Shown: piece after piece, positions 24,001-34,619 of the stretch
Layout: each line of letters begins with the position of its first letter
Numbering within the stretch: position 1 is the stretch's first letter
Source: Sapria himalayana
Lineage: Eukaryota; Streptophyta; Magnoliopsida; Malpighiales; Rafflesiaceae
Direction of reading: 5' to 3'
Assembly: GCA_029783825.1 (NCBI GenBank)
Contig: JAREIK010017098.1
Span: forward strand, 93,783 to 157,782
Length of the DNA stretch: 64,000 nucleotides
The notes under the pieces: generated by a model
Databases searched by the model: none
The model's input: only the letters and a program-made list of their open reading frames with translations
What the model was told of the DNA's origin: nothing
Position numbers and translations under genes: made by a program

Positions 24001-25396
24001 CTATGTATTAGCTGGCCCATGATTTTGAGATTTTTACGCCCATGAAAATCTAGATTAAAGCTGCAATTATTTCCTTTTTGATTATACTCCAGCATCTTTA
24101 AAAAAATCCTTAATTTCATCCATCTAGGCTCGCAGAGCTTTCTTTATTTGGATTAAAAACTACATCTTTCACTTCTGCTTCCGTGGGAATTTCTGCAAGC
24201 ATTTTATTATCTTCTTTTGAGACTCTTTTTTCAATTTTTTTCATTAATGTGCATTTCCTACCTACATTTTATTATCCATACGGACATGCTATGATTTCTT
24301 TGTTAGAGTAAGACTATCTCTTTAACCTCCTCTTCTGATGGGAATTCTTCAAGCCATTTGTTCTCCTCCTATGTGACTTGTTTTTCTATAGATTGCATTA
24401 GCGAGACACTCTTTTGAGGTGTTTTTTTGTATGGGTGAATTTTAGATAACTCTTCTATCTCTCCTCTTATATTCTCTTCCCTTTCTACCCATTGCCCATT
24501 AGTAGTTCTTAAGCCTTTTATTATCTGCTTTTGAATCCTAATTTTTGCCATGGCATATAAAAACTTTGTATTCTTATCCCCATCTTTCAACCATTTAGTT
24601 TTTTCCCATTGCTTCCAAGAGACATCTTCCATATGCATTCTGAGTCTTAGTTCTGCTTTCGCTTTGCTTAATTCTACCCTTGAGCACTCATCTTATACTT
24701 CCTCATAGATGATTTCCAACCTTGCAACCATATCTTCTACTAAATGAATCTTTTTATTAATATTTTTAGAAGTGTTTTTATTCCAGGTTTAGTTGCTAGA
24801 ATCTACATAGGGTTCCCAGAAACTGGTCTTTCCCATGCATCTCTTACTGCCCAATCGAAGTCTTTGTGTAGTCCCCATGCATTCTAAAACTTAAATCTAT
24901 TTTGCTTTTTTCACTTTTCTGCCAAGATATTAAGAATGGGCTATGATCTGAGCAAGTTTTATTTAAATAATTTACCTTTATATTTCCGAACTTATCTATC
25001 AATTTGGAGTTATATAGCACTCAGTCCAATTTGGACAAAATTGCTCCTTTTTTCTTCTAGTTGTTACACCATGTGTACCTTGTTCCTAGGAAGTATGCCT
25101 TAATCAGATTTTTGTTATCTAATGTCTTGTTGAATTGGGCTATTGCTACATGATCCGGGTTTCTACCTCCTTTCTTCTCAAGAGAATGCCTTATCACGTT
25201 AAAGTCTCCTCCTATGATCTAGGAAGAGTTATTCTGCACTATCTCTTGCATTTCCTTCTAGAGTGATTTCCTTGTTTCCTTGGCATTACTTGCATAAATA
25301 GTTGAAAATATTGCATTAGAGTGACTTCTTATTTTAAAGCTAACCATTTGACTAGAGTCTTTAATTATATCTATATCAATGGCATTATTCCACATA
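21080..25396 (-). pseudogene. LINE-E ORF2, C-terminal part (endonuclease C-term, RT, RNase H)
   Basis: The endonuclease C-terminal part (25396-24800) includes a SSWIIGGDFNVIRHS-like block with a stop. The connector frame 24638-24369 has KQWEKTKWLKDGDKNTKF. The reverse transcriptase (about 24110-22671) has [23 protein letters not shown] and, near 23420, AYANDLIIF, so the second catalytic Asp-pair residue is Asn. A hAT miniature element interrupts just after this motif. A thumb-like part and the zf-RVT-like region (CDCCYQETES near 22044) follow. RNase H (21839-21300 and below) keeps LNTDES, EIEAL and QVDS, i.e. the Asp-Glu-Asp positions. Frameshifts and stops are frequent. The protein was a LINE replicase; this copy is dead. 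Confidence 0.87.
22928..23375. mobile_element. GC-rich hAT-type miniature element, copy 1
   Basis: The ends are TAGAGGTATCAA at the left and, in reverse complement, TAGAGGTGTCAA at the right. They are flanked by a perfect 8-bp target duplication CATTAGAC (22920-22927 and 23376-23383). TAGRGGTGTCAA-type ends with 8-bp duplications are typical of the hAT superfamily. The 448-bp body is full of GGCACGGC and GGCCGGCC words and is far richer in GC than anything around it. It has no transposase; its open frames are by-products of GC richness. It is inserted in the LINE-E reverse transcriptase. Confidence 0.92.
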
Positions 25397-25720
25397 CACT
25401 AAAAGAAAATGTCGATTTAGCTAGGGAAAGTTAGCTAGTGATAAAATCTCTAGCAAATTAGCGAGGGATTAACTAGGGAATAAAAAGGAATTTTTGATTT
25501 TACATTAAATTAAATTTTTGTAATGGATTAGTAACGGATTAGCGATGGAAATGTTAGATTGAAAATATTTCGTTGCTAATATTTTCATAGATTTCCACAT
25601 AAAGAAAAGTAGAAAATTTAGCGATGGATATAGTGATGGATATAGCAAAGGATATAACGATGGATATAGTGATGGATATAGCGAGGGAATATCCGTAGCT
25701 TATTAGATCGAGACAAAATC
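25397..25720. repeat. CACTA left terminus and subterminal repeats
   Basis: The CACTA end is followed by many short direct and inverted motifs: TTAGCTAGGG, TTAGCGAGGG, TTAACTAGGG and ATTAGCGATGG. About six units of GATGGATATAGT-like sequence follow at 25620-25690. In En/Spm elements such subterminal motifs bind the element-encoded TNPA-type protein; that role is inferred here. Confidence 0.75.
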
Positions 25721-27120
25721 CATCACTAAATAATTATATAAAATTTTTGTTTACTATTTTATATTTTATTACAAGCCATTTTTCCTTAAATTTTATTTTT
25801 CACAAAATATATTCATTTAACTAGGGATTTTTACATAGCTATTTGGGCTAGAGATAATTTTCATAACTAATCTTTAATGATTTAATTTTTTTTATATATT
25901 ATTTTTTTTAATATTTTATTTAATTTTATATATTAAAGGTACATATGTCATAGTCTATAGATGAGCGATCATTGAAAGACACATTCTCCTCGTATAATTA
26001 TAAAAATAGGTTATTATAAATAAATAATTTTAAAAATATATAAATACAAAAAAATTGAATATTAATAAAAGCTACAATAACTATTAATATAGACAACAAT
26101 AACTATTAATATAGACTACAATAACATTAAATAATTAATTCTATAATTATTAAAAATTTTAAAGATATATAAAAAGATAAATGAACATACATTAACATTT
26201 CTACAAATAAAAAGATTAAATAATTCATTATATGATAAAATATAATATATTTGCAAAAATATCATAATTAACAAAAAAAACTAGTAAATATTAATATTAT
26301 TTTAAGTATGAAAAATAGTTTTATTCCTAAATGAAAATTTAAAAAAAATAATTATTACAAAATTTGAAAATTTTGAATTATAAAAAAATTTTCAATTTTT
26401 TATAATATTTAAATGAAATAAATTGATATTAAAAGATAAATAAATAGATGTTTGCTCATATTGAAATTTATAAGAACTAAATAATTGAGTTAAATTTATA
26501 CTATTAGCTTTATTATTCTGTCTTTATTAAATTTAATAAATATAAATTTTTCTTAATAATCATCTCACTTTAAGTAATTTTTAGAATTTTATAAATTATA
26601 AATTATATCAAATTATATGAAATTTTATGCCTTTAAAATTATTTCATTTTATCTTCATAAAAATTAATATGAATTCTTAAAAATTTATAAACTTAAAATA
26701 TATATATTTATATATTTTTTAACATAAGGGGTATTTATAAATTTTTAGGAAAGTGACTTGAAGACCAATAATCATTGCATGTGTGCCTTGATATATTAAG
26801 TTTGCAAATTTTGTCGCCATTTGATTTGTTTTTCTATTTGGAAGGCCAAACATCTAATTTTTCGAAATTATTTATATATTTATTGTTTAATTAATTTGAT
26901 AATTAAAAATTTAAAGGTATTTGTTTTTCATGTGTGTCTTGTACACGCACATTAACTTGTTGAAATTAATTTATTAAGCCTTTAAATAATGCATTTCCTT
27001 TATCATGTGCATGGCCATGTACAAATCTTTCTCATGAATGAAGTTAACAAAGGTAGAGGTATGACTCTTCCTTTGATCCCTATCATTCGTGGGAATTAAT
27101 ATAGTAACTTGCCACCTTTT
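25721..27120. other. AT-rich CACTA interior without recognised gene
   Basis: Very AT-rich. A few more TAACTAGGG/TAGCTATTTGGGCTAG motifs lie near 25820-25850. No open frame or motif can be supported between about 25900 and 27120. Confidence 0.5.
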
Positions 27121-27129
27121 TTTTGGTTA

Positions 27130-29300
27130 TGATCTAATACATATATTTGTTCTGTTTTAAACTTCATATAGTCATGCTTAGTTGTGTAACGACCAACACT
27201 ATATACAACGGGTTGATCCGTGACTAATTCTAAACAACCCACATTGTAGATCAATTCCATTAGATAAAGTATACATGGATAGCATTCTTTAAAGAATGAT
27301 TGTATATATTTAGTTAATTCTCTACATTCTTGTTGTCTTAAAATTGTTTATAAATTTGATAAATATCATTTGATATACTTAATAATGTTTTATCATATAT
27401 CATAGGCATGAAGAGTAGTTTGATTAATTTACGGGTGAGACTTGGAATTACTATGTTAAGTCATTTTTAGACAATTTCTTGTTCCAGTATCTCAAAAGTT
27501 CATCTAGAATACTACGGTAGAGTATTATCTTCAATCGAATGTCTAAGATTAGTAAATGAGGCTAATTTAGTATCTAAGATAAAATAACTCATAATCTGAT
27601 AAGCACTTGCTGAGGCATCTTGTATGATAAAAATTTGCATTAGATTAGTAATATTTTTAAAACATAGATACTTGCTTATGAACTAATAGGGATCAGCTGC
27701 ATCATTATCTTTTACAATTTGGAGGAGATCCTCATCCGATAAATTATCATCCATAGTATTTTTATACCATAAGAAAGCACTCTCATAAGTTATTATACCT
27801 TCTTACAATAAAAAGTAGTAGAACTGCTTATTGTTCTATATACATTTACTTCAGCGGTCAATTTACCATATATTGGGTTCTCACTAGAGAAAAGAATTAG
27901 AATTCTAGCTAAATCATGCTAATGAAAATGGAATACCCTGACATGGTAAATTCTATCACGAAAGTCAACGAAGGCTGCCATATATAATTTATAAGCCTTG
28001 TAGGCTGATACTAGTTTGATTCTTATAGTTTCTTATCAAGCACATTGGATATGCTCCATGAGAATCTTAACCAAATCATGATAATTACTTATAAATAGGC
28101 ACTTTTTCTCAAACTGTATGTAAGTATACCTTACTATTTCTATGGCCTTGCTAACATTCACTTTTGAAAGACTTTTATGCATAAGTAAACCATGTTTAAC
28201 TAAGAGTTGATGATTTTTTTCAATGAAGCTCATTACATCCTTATTAATATCAAAAGCATGTTCTTGTAATGAATTCAGGGCTAAGCACAATTCTGTAAAT
28301 CTAGTATTTAGATGAATTTTAAAATGGGTCAAGTTATGAATTGTAATTATGTGAAAGCTCTAATAAATATCACCTGTTGGGTCAGATAAGTACCCACCAT
28401 GCAAATTTGATATATAAAAAGGTGGAATTAAATCCTCACTTATGGGTCTCCAAGCCTTAGGCTTACATACCATTGGTAGATTGTGTTTGATTAGAATCAT
28501 GTCAATCTCGAAATTGCAAATCGCATATAATTTGCCTAGGATTGAGATTTTTTTACTATCCTTATTCTTTACATAATATTCATTTAAGTTGAATTGACTT
28601 GTAACCTCAATCATATGTAGATCCAATAAGAATTCAACCAACCACATACCTATCGCATATTTCTTACTTTTTTTAATTTTAGGGTTGTCGTTAGACTGCT
28701 TAACCTGTTGTGCCTTCTCATTACATCTAGACGCATTGTTTGACACTATTTTCTTATCTCGCATTTTTGCATCTTTCAAGACTTGAGCTTGGAATCTTAC
28801 CCACATTTCCAAATGTTCAATTAGAGTTGATATGTGAACTGTGGGGTAATCATTAATACAGTTGAAGAGAGAACAAAGTACATAAAGAATAACAATCTCC
28901 AAATATTGATTAGCTAATACTAAGACATCATGATCATGGTAAATCTTTAGATAATCCTTAGTAGTTGTTTTCTCTTGAGAGATCATCATCTTAAATATTT
29001 CATTCGCATGCTCATACAAATTAGGTTTCTCTTTGTCATACATTGAAGTATAACCCTCAATTAACTTTTGCAAACTGAATAATTCACTCTTTGTGAAATG
29101 AGTCCTAGAATTCTTTCTCAAAATATCCAGTATATCATCCTGATAACTCATTACATTCGAATGAGTACTTTGACATCTTTCAAGATCCTTCTCAATATCA
29201 TAATATACCTAATCCTAGAAATCCTTCATTAAATCATGAAATCTAATATAGATTACCAAATTAAATGCACATCTACGTACATGCACACTTCTGTCAGAAT
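27130..29300 (-). pseudogene. Phage-type single-subunit RNA polymerase relic, mitochondrial linear-plasmid class
   Basis: The longest frame (29151-28360) ends with HNLPMVCKPKAW and LHGGYLSDPTGDIY, matching the LPM-x-x-x-P-x-x-W and GGYL blocks of T7-like polymerases. The next frame (28332-28036) has LALNSLQEHAFDINKDV, like the LN-x-x-Q-x-x-x-F-x-I-N segment. Further along, with stops, I read AAFVDFRDRIY (normally DFRGRxY, in the palm), QDASASAYQIMSYF (the catalytic-Asp block) and FMPMIYDKTLLSI (the M-P-x-x-Y-G-K-T fingers region). Block order is correct. The spacing and wording resemble polymerases of plant and fungal mitochondrial linear plasmids (invertrons) rather than nuclear RPOT; that assignment is from memory. 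At least eight stops, so no function. How it entered a CACTA element is unknown: perhaps a mitochondrial DNA insertion into the nucleus. Confidence 0.75.
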
Positions 29301-29904
29301 CGAAGATTTTCATATTGGGATATAAGAATTATAAAACCAAAAAAAAATCAAGCAATACCAACTTTTAGCCTTGAAAAGGGTCTATGTGGCACCTTTTTTA
29401 TGTAGGAACTTCCTTTACTCGAAACCAAATATGAGGCAAGCTATTAAAAATAAAAGACACTTGACACTCCTTTAGCCTTTGCCAGGATCCCAATACAAAA
29501 TCCATATTTTTTATGAGGGATCAGTTGTGTACTCTACATTAACACTCATATAAGAGAAAGATAGGCACCTATTTCATAGGTAGGAACCAAATTTCTGGAG
29601 AAAATGTACGGGGGGGGGGGGGGGGGGGGGGGGGGGTTGTTGCGGGTTGATCCATCTAGAGGAAAGGGGATGGGTTTCACGGTTGCAACTTTTTGGAAAA
29701 AAAAAGTACACCCAACCCATCTGATCTTTAGAGCCAAAAACATGTATTTATCTCTAAAGATCAGCTGGACTAGGTACAGAAATGTCTCACCACACAGGAG
29801 GGTCAAAGTCAAGCATTGAGCATGGAGACCATAGAAGGTCATAAGAAGCAGTGAGTGGATAACATCAGCTCGAATGGAGTGACATTTTGTTGTAGTAGTC
29901 CTGC
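29301..29904. other. CACTA interior, no recognised gene
   Basis: Apart from the poly(G) run, I see no supported coding region. The 135-codon minus-strand frame at 29546-29953 contains a poly-proline run created by the G tract and looks fortuitous. Confidence 0.4.
29610..29636 (+). repeat. Homopolymer run of 27 G
   Basis: Uninterrupted G27 in an otherwise AT-rich stretch. It could form a G-quadruplex on the plus strand, and its true length is uncertain because such runs are error-prone in sequencing and assembly. Confidence 0.85.
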
Positions 29905-30099
29905 TTCTAATTCTTTTGTCATAGTAATGGTGGATAAGGTGGTCGAACAACAATTAATGGAAACAAATTAACATCTAGAAGTTATGGAGACAGAAATGAA
30001 AGTGAAGGATGAGCAGATATCTTATTTAAAGGAAGAAATGCAAGAAATTAAAGAAATGAATGATGAGATGAAAGAAATTAAAATTTTAATGCAATAGTA
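29905..30099 (+). pseudogene. Coiled-coil protein remnant
   Basis: After one internal stop, the plus-strand frame reads a charged heptad-like stretch (METEMKVKDEQISYLKEEM, QEIKEMNDEMKEIKILMQ) and then stops at 30097-30099. Such short C-terminal coiled coils occur in the second proteins of plant CACTA elements and in many unrelated plant proteins. I cannot decide which. Confidence 0.3.
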
Positions 30100-30922
30100 G
30101 ATGTCATATATGGAGTTACAGTTAGCTGCTTTGACGGGATAGATAGCATTTCGAAATCTAACTATGAAACCACACAGGAGATGCTAGCACAAATGTATCA
30201 ACTAATAATGAGGATGAAAAAATTTCTAATTTTTGGATGTATTATTATTCTTTATTCTGGTTTTATTCTTTGCTTTGTGATTAACCTAAGTGTGAATCTT
30301 TGCAGGATATCTAATGTGAGATGCATGAAAAAATAATGATTCAAAGCCTTCATAGATTATCATAGTACTTTGTATGGATGGGTCACATCTTTATTGATTT
30401 CAGCTAGATCAAAAAGAGGCCGAGCTTCTATTAACTTTATTATTTCTAAATCATTTTATTTTCGCACACACACTTTCTCTCTAAACATCATTGCTGGCCA
30501 TTTTTAGATATCTATTTAAGTTGCATGACTATCAACTCATATTAGTATTTTTTTCATGTCTATAATTCTATTTTTATATATCTGCGAAATGTTTATGTGT
30601 ACCCGAATATTTTTGGTAGATTTTTAGCCTATTATAGGTATATAAAAGGCTTGGCTGGTCCTCCTGGTGCCAAAATAGCACATTAGCTTTTGAAGTTGTG
30701 AGATGAACAAAAAAATTCTGGTCCCATGTAAATGCAAGTTTCTTCTTGACACTCTTATTTCGTGCAAATCTATGTTGTCGCTGTTTAGATCCACGACTGC
30801 TTTTTATCAGTCATTGGTAGAATTAAATGGTTGAATTGTTAATTTCCATAATGATTGCTAATGAAATTCAATTAAATGTGTTCATTCTACTTGTTTTCCT
30901 TCTCCTGCATGTTTGTAGTTTC

Positions 30923-31675
30923 ATGGATGATGATGGGATGAACATGAGGAACTATGGTTATTACTAGTCATCTTTCAAGGGGCATCTTGGTCTGCAACTG
31001 ATACCTAACATGTGAGACCATGACATGAAGCCTTTCTTACAGGGATGTGATCTTAACAACTTTATTGTTAATGCCAACAATACATTCCATTCCCACGAAT
31101 GCATTGTCTCCAACACTTCTCTTGCACTACAATACATGAGAGATGGCTAGATAAACCAGAAAGATAAGTTTTTGAACATGTTACCTCCAAAAGCTTCTAA
31201 CCTTGTTTTCATAGAAACTTCGGGAGCTCAACCATTACAGATTCTACACTCACATGATTCTTTGCGAGATGAAAGGATTTGTAAGATCGATCAACCAAGC
31301 CCTGATGAACAAGGTAGCCAATCCAAGAGAAAGCAAAGTGGTGATTTGCCAAGAAAATCAAAACCTGAGAAACCGAGGAAGCCAAATGATCCAAACTCCA
31401 TACCTATTCCACATTTGAAAGCTTGCAAAGAAACTGAGAAAGTGGTGATTTGCAAAGAAATGCTTGGACGTGATCATCAATAGCAATGACATGTATATCT
31501 CAGACATTCCCATACCAATATGCACATCTGCATGCAAGTTTTAGCAATGCTATCGATGGGGTTGTGGTGGGTGCCAAACCACATGCTGCACAACTAGCAC
31601 ATCGATGTATCCCCTACCAATGAGCATGAAAAGAAGAGGAGTGGGAATAGTTGGGAGGAAGATGAGTCAAGATAC
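30923..31675 (+). pseudogene. BBR/BPC (BASIC PENTACYSTEINE) GAGA-binding factor gene relic
   Basis: BBR/BPC proteins are plant nuclear factors that bind GA-rich DNA through a conserved C-terminal cysteine domain. The relic starts at ATG 30923 (MDDDGMNMRNYGYY), then HLGLQLIPNM, KPFLQG, FLNMLPPKASN. A basic linker (31290-31400) follows, with KRKQSGDLPRKSKPEKPRKP. The C-terminal domain (about 31460-31670) reads SDIPIPICTSACKF, QCYRWGCGGCQTTCCTTSTS, MYPLPMSMKRRG and GRKMSQD. Similarity ends near 31675, so the last roughly 30 family residues are missing. At least four stops are present. Just before the ATG, TGCATGTTTGTAG looks like a splice acceptor, suggesting a genomic copy with its 5' UTR intron rather than a processed copy. 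Which BPC paralogue donated it is unknown. Confidence 0.85.
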
Positions 31676-32912
31676 CTTGCTATATGAAGATTGTAAATTT
31701 TGCAGCAATTGCTTTTTTTTTATATTTGGAAGACAAAACATATAATTTTTGAAGTTTTGTTCCTCTTTTTTTATTTGAAGGTGTATTGTTTCTATGGAGT
31801 GCATATTATTTTTATGGAGTGCATATTGAATTGTTTAGTAGCTACATTGACACATACAATGAAGTAATGGTCCTTGCTTCGAACCAAGATAGGAACAATA
31901 TGGCATCAGAAGCTACAGGGTTGATGGACTAATACAATGATGCAAAGCAATCAAAATCATTGGTCCAAGCACATGGAAAGGGAAAGAAATGTTTTAAGAA
32001 AGCTGCACGGGAGCATGGTTCTGCGGGGGGTGACGGGGCAGAGCAACCCCCTTATAGGCCTTGGGACCATGAGAGAGTTTTGGTTGTAGGGAAGCACGGT
32101 GCAAACTTTGATGCGCCAAGCCTAGCTCATGGCTTGTCTTATAGGTTTTCCTCTAAGAGTTTTTAGATATATTTTCAAAAATTTAAATCATATTCACATT
32201 TCTTATTAATGTTGATAGTGCTGTTTTGTGCTTTATTTGTGATGTATACTTGGGATAATACATTATGTGCTATTCTACATCGATAAGAGATCCATATATA
32301 ATGTAGTGTATATGTATATATACTATAGTATATATGTACATATATACTATAGCATATATGTACATATATACTCAGTATATGTACATATACACTACAATAT
32401 TATATGTACATATATGCTATATATAACTATCTTAGTGATGAGCATGATATTTGTGATATTGCTTATGTTATGCTGGTTGCCATGTTTTCTACTTTATCAA
32501 TTGATATGTTGTTCTATTGATAGCTTTTTGGAGGAAGAAATAGCATGTCTTACACATTGAGGCATGCCTAGTACACACAGGTACACTTTGAGAGTGATAT
32601 AGATGTTATTCATCCTATGAGTTGCCCTAATAAAAATAACATTTTATATAAGGGCATTGTTTGTATGAGGTTATTAATCAAGTGTATTATATTTATATTA
32701 TGTTGTGTGATTTAATGTTTTACATGGTATCAAAAGCTATCCTAGAAAAATCTAAACTTTAGGGGTGATGTGTCGGAAAGAGATTTAACCCCCTAGAAGG
32801 AGTGTATCCACTATGCACTAGCATCCACGATTACCCACTCATTGTGTGCTATGCAAATCTTCACATGCTCACTGTATATTATCGAAACCTTCACACTTTC
32901 ATTGTGTATTAT
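31676..32912. other. CACTA interior of unknown origin
   Basis: A plus-strand frame at 31960-32166 (68 codons, VQAHGKGKKCFKKAAREHG opening) continues upstream through a stop with SYIDTYNEVMVLASNQDRN. It may be another gene fragment, but I do not recognise it. Near 32727, TTTTACA followed by TGGTATCAAAAGC looks like the end of an LTR next to an initiator-Met-tRNA primer site, possibly a copia-type remnant. The gypsy LTR starts at 32913. Confidence 0.35.
32300..32425. repeat. Palindromic TATATGTACATATA minisatellite
   Basis: Four to five units of roughly 27 bp, each centred on the self-complementary ATATGTACATAT and separated by ACTATAGTAT-like or ACTCAGT sequence. Every unit can fold on itself. 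Confidence 0.7.
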
Positions 32913-34517
32913 TGTGATACCCCATTTCCAAGAGGGTCCCATTCATTCCACCACACAATACAATGTGCAATAAAATAAAATTTTCCCAAATGTACAATAT
33001 ATATTTTTTTGTTTTATATTTTATTTTATCAACAGAAGAAAGAAAACACACAACATATTATTTTAGCCACAACCAGCTTTCCTTAACATGTGCGATCCCG
33101 TATGTCGATCTATCATCTGTCCTAGACCCATACCTAAAAATGGGTCCCACAACGGAGTTAGCAAAGCTCAGTAGGGTAAACTCTTTTAGAGTTACTCCCT
33201 ACCTAAGTGCACGTAAAATGTCATGAATATATATCAACACCCATTCAAATACAATGTTTATATGAATGCAATTATGGATGAAATATTTATATGCCCATAT
33301 TATTGAGTCTCATCGACTCCCTCACACATACCGAAGCCAAGTGTGACATATTATATATCTGGATATATATATATATGTATGTATGTATGTATATATGTAT
33401 ATATATGTATATATGTATATATATCTATAGATATATTTATTTTTTAGGAATTATTCCGAAAATATGGACCTCCTCCAAAAAATATTTTGAACATTTATCC
33501 GAATAAAATATGATTTTCTTGGATTTACCTTGAGAAATAAACACCATCATAACTCTGCCTGGATGTTGTCCCAATTCGAGTTCGCAATCTATAATAATCA
33601 TATAGCAAATAAAATCCGGCACAACTCAGTCTGGATGTTATTTCAATTCGAGTTCACTAAATACCATCCATATACCTATATATATATATATCATGCACCC
33701 ACCCATGTATATGGAATGTTCCCATGCATATGAAATGCAATTATGCCATTTCCAATTTAAGCCATGTTCCAAACATAATTATAACAATTCAAATCCAATT
33801 CATCCTGAATTAACAATTACTAACGAAATACAAAAACTTGTTCACCAATTAATTATTTTCAATAAATTTTCTAACAATTTGAATTGAAATATAAAACATG
33901 ATCATTTCTGGCTATTAAATAGAAAAAATTCTAATAAGAGAAAACTGCTACCTTTCATAAAATTTCATAGAAACTTTAAAAATTTGATATCAATGTGAAG
34001 ATTTCATCATGTAGAGTAACTTAAGTTCTTAGACTACTTCATTCTGATTCTAGAAAAATCCATTATGATTAAAAGAAAATTCACGGATATTTTTTTTTGC
34101 CTTTCTCCCATTTTCCGGATTCTTGATGTTTCTTATTTATTTATTTATTTATTTATTTATTATCATTAATTAATAATATTAATAATTTTTTTTTGACACC
34201 TGGACACCCAACGGACCACCCAGGTAGGCACAGCCACGTGCGGACGACATGGCACGATCTTTCGGATGAGCAATTTTTTTTTAATATATATATTATAATA
34301 ATTATATAAAATATAAAAAATTCTGATTTTCTTAGAATTTAATGAAATTTGACTCCATAGCTATATTTTCTAAGATGAATTCAATAACGACATCCATTTT
34401 ATCATTAAGGCTCTAAAATTTTAGGTTATTTTCTATTAGTGCAAAATTACCATTTTGCCTTTTTTCCAGAAATCAAATTATGTTAGTTATTTTTCATTTT
34501 TTTTCCGAGATTTTACA
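32913..34517 (-). repeat. Gypsy 3' LTR
   Basis: Aligned with the right LTR over its whole length, including the CCCATTCATTCCA block near the start, the TATCATGCACCCA block and the (TTTA)n tract at about 34135. The terminal CA-side is TTACA, one base off the TCACA of the other LTR. Confidence 0.85.
33360..33432. repeat. TA/TATG microsatellite in the gypsy LTR
   Basis: Runs of TATA, GTAT and ATATGT units. The same site in the other LTR copies (39864-39925, 44664-44700) has a different length, so it expands and shrinks. Confidence 0.8.
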
Positions 34518-34527
34518 TTCTCTCCTT
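34518..34527 (-). other. Gypsy polypurine tract
   Basis: On the sense (minus) strand AAGGAGAGAA lies directly before the 3' LTR, where plus-strand DNA synthesis is primed in this family. Confidence 0.6.
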
Positions 34528-34619
34528 AAAAAAGTTCATCCTGAAATTCTCACAAATACACCTTTGCACTTATAAACATATTCTTAAGTTAAATAATTAT
34601 AAAATTACTAAAATACTTA

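Larger units (their letters stand above)
20018..25396 (-). mobile_element. LINE-E, 3' segment (split by the CACTA insertion)
   Basis: Sense is minus. This segment holds the A8 tail (20019-20026), the 3' UTR, RNase H, zf-RVT-like region, reverse transcriptase and the C-terminal two thirds of the endonuclease. At 25396 it is interrupted; coding similarity resumes at 50739 after the CACTA element. ATA at 25394-25396 is duplicated at 50739-50741. With the 5' segment, and without the CACTA and hAT insertions, the LINE is about 6.9 kb. Confidence 0.88.

Noticed and set aside
25620..25690. Short regular repeats considered as a CRISPR array
   Set aside because: Units are contiguous, without unique spacers, in a plant transposon end.
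29546..29953. 135-codon minus-strand frame with a poly-proline run
   Set aside because: The proline run is the complement of the poly(G) tract; no domain, and the frame crosses unrelated sequence.
30923..31675. BPC region considered as a functional host gene
   Set aside because: At least four in-frame stops and a missing C-terminal end.
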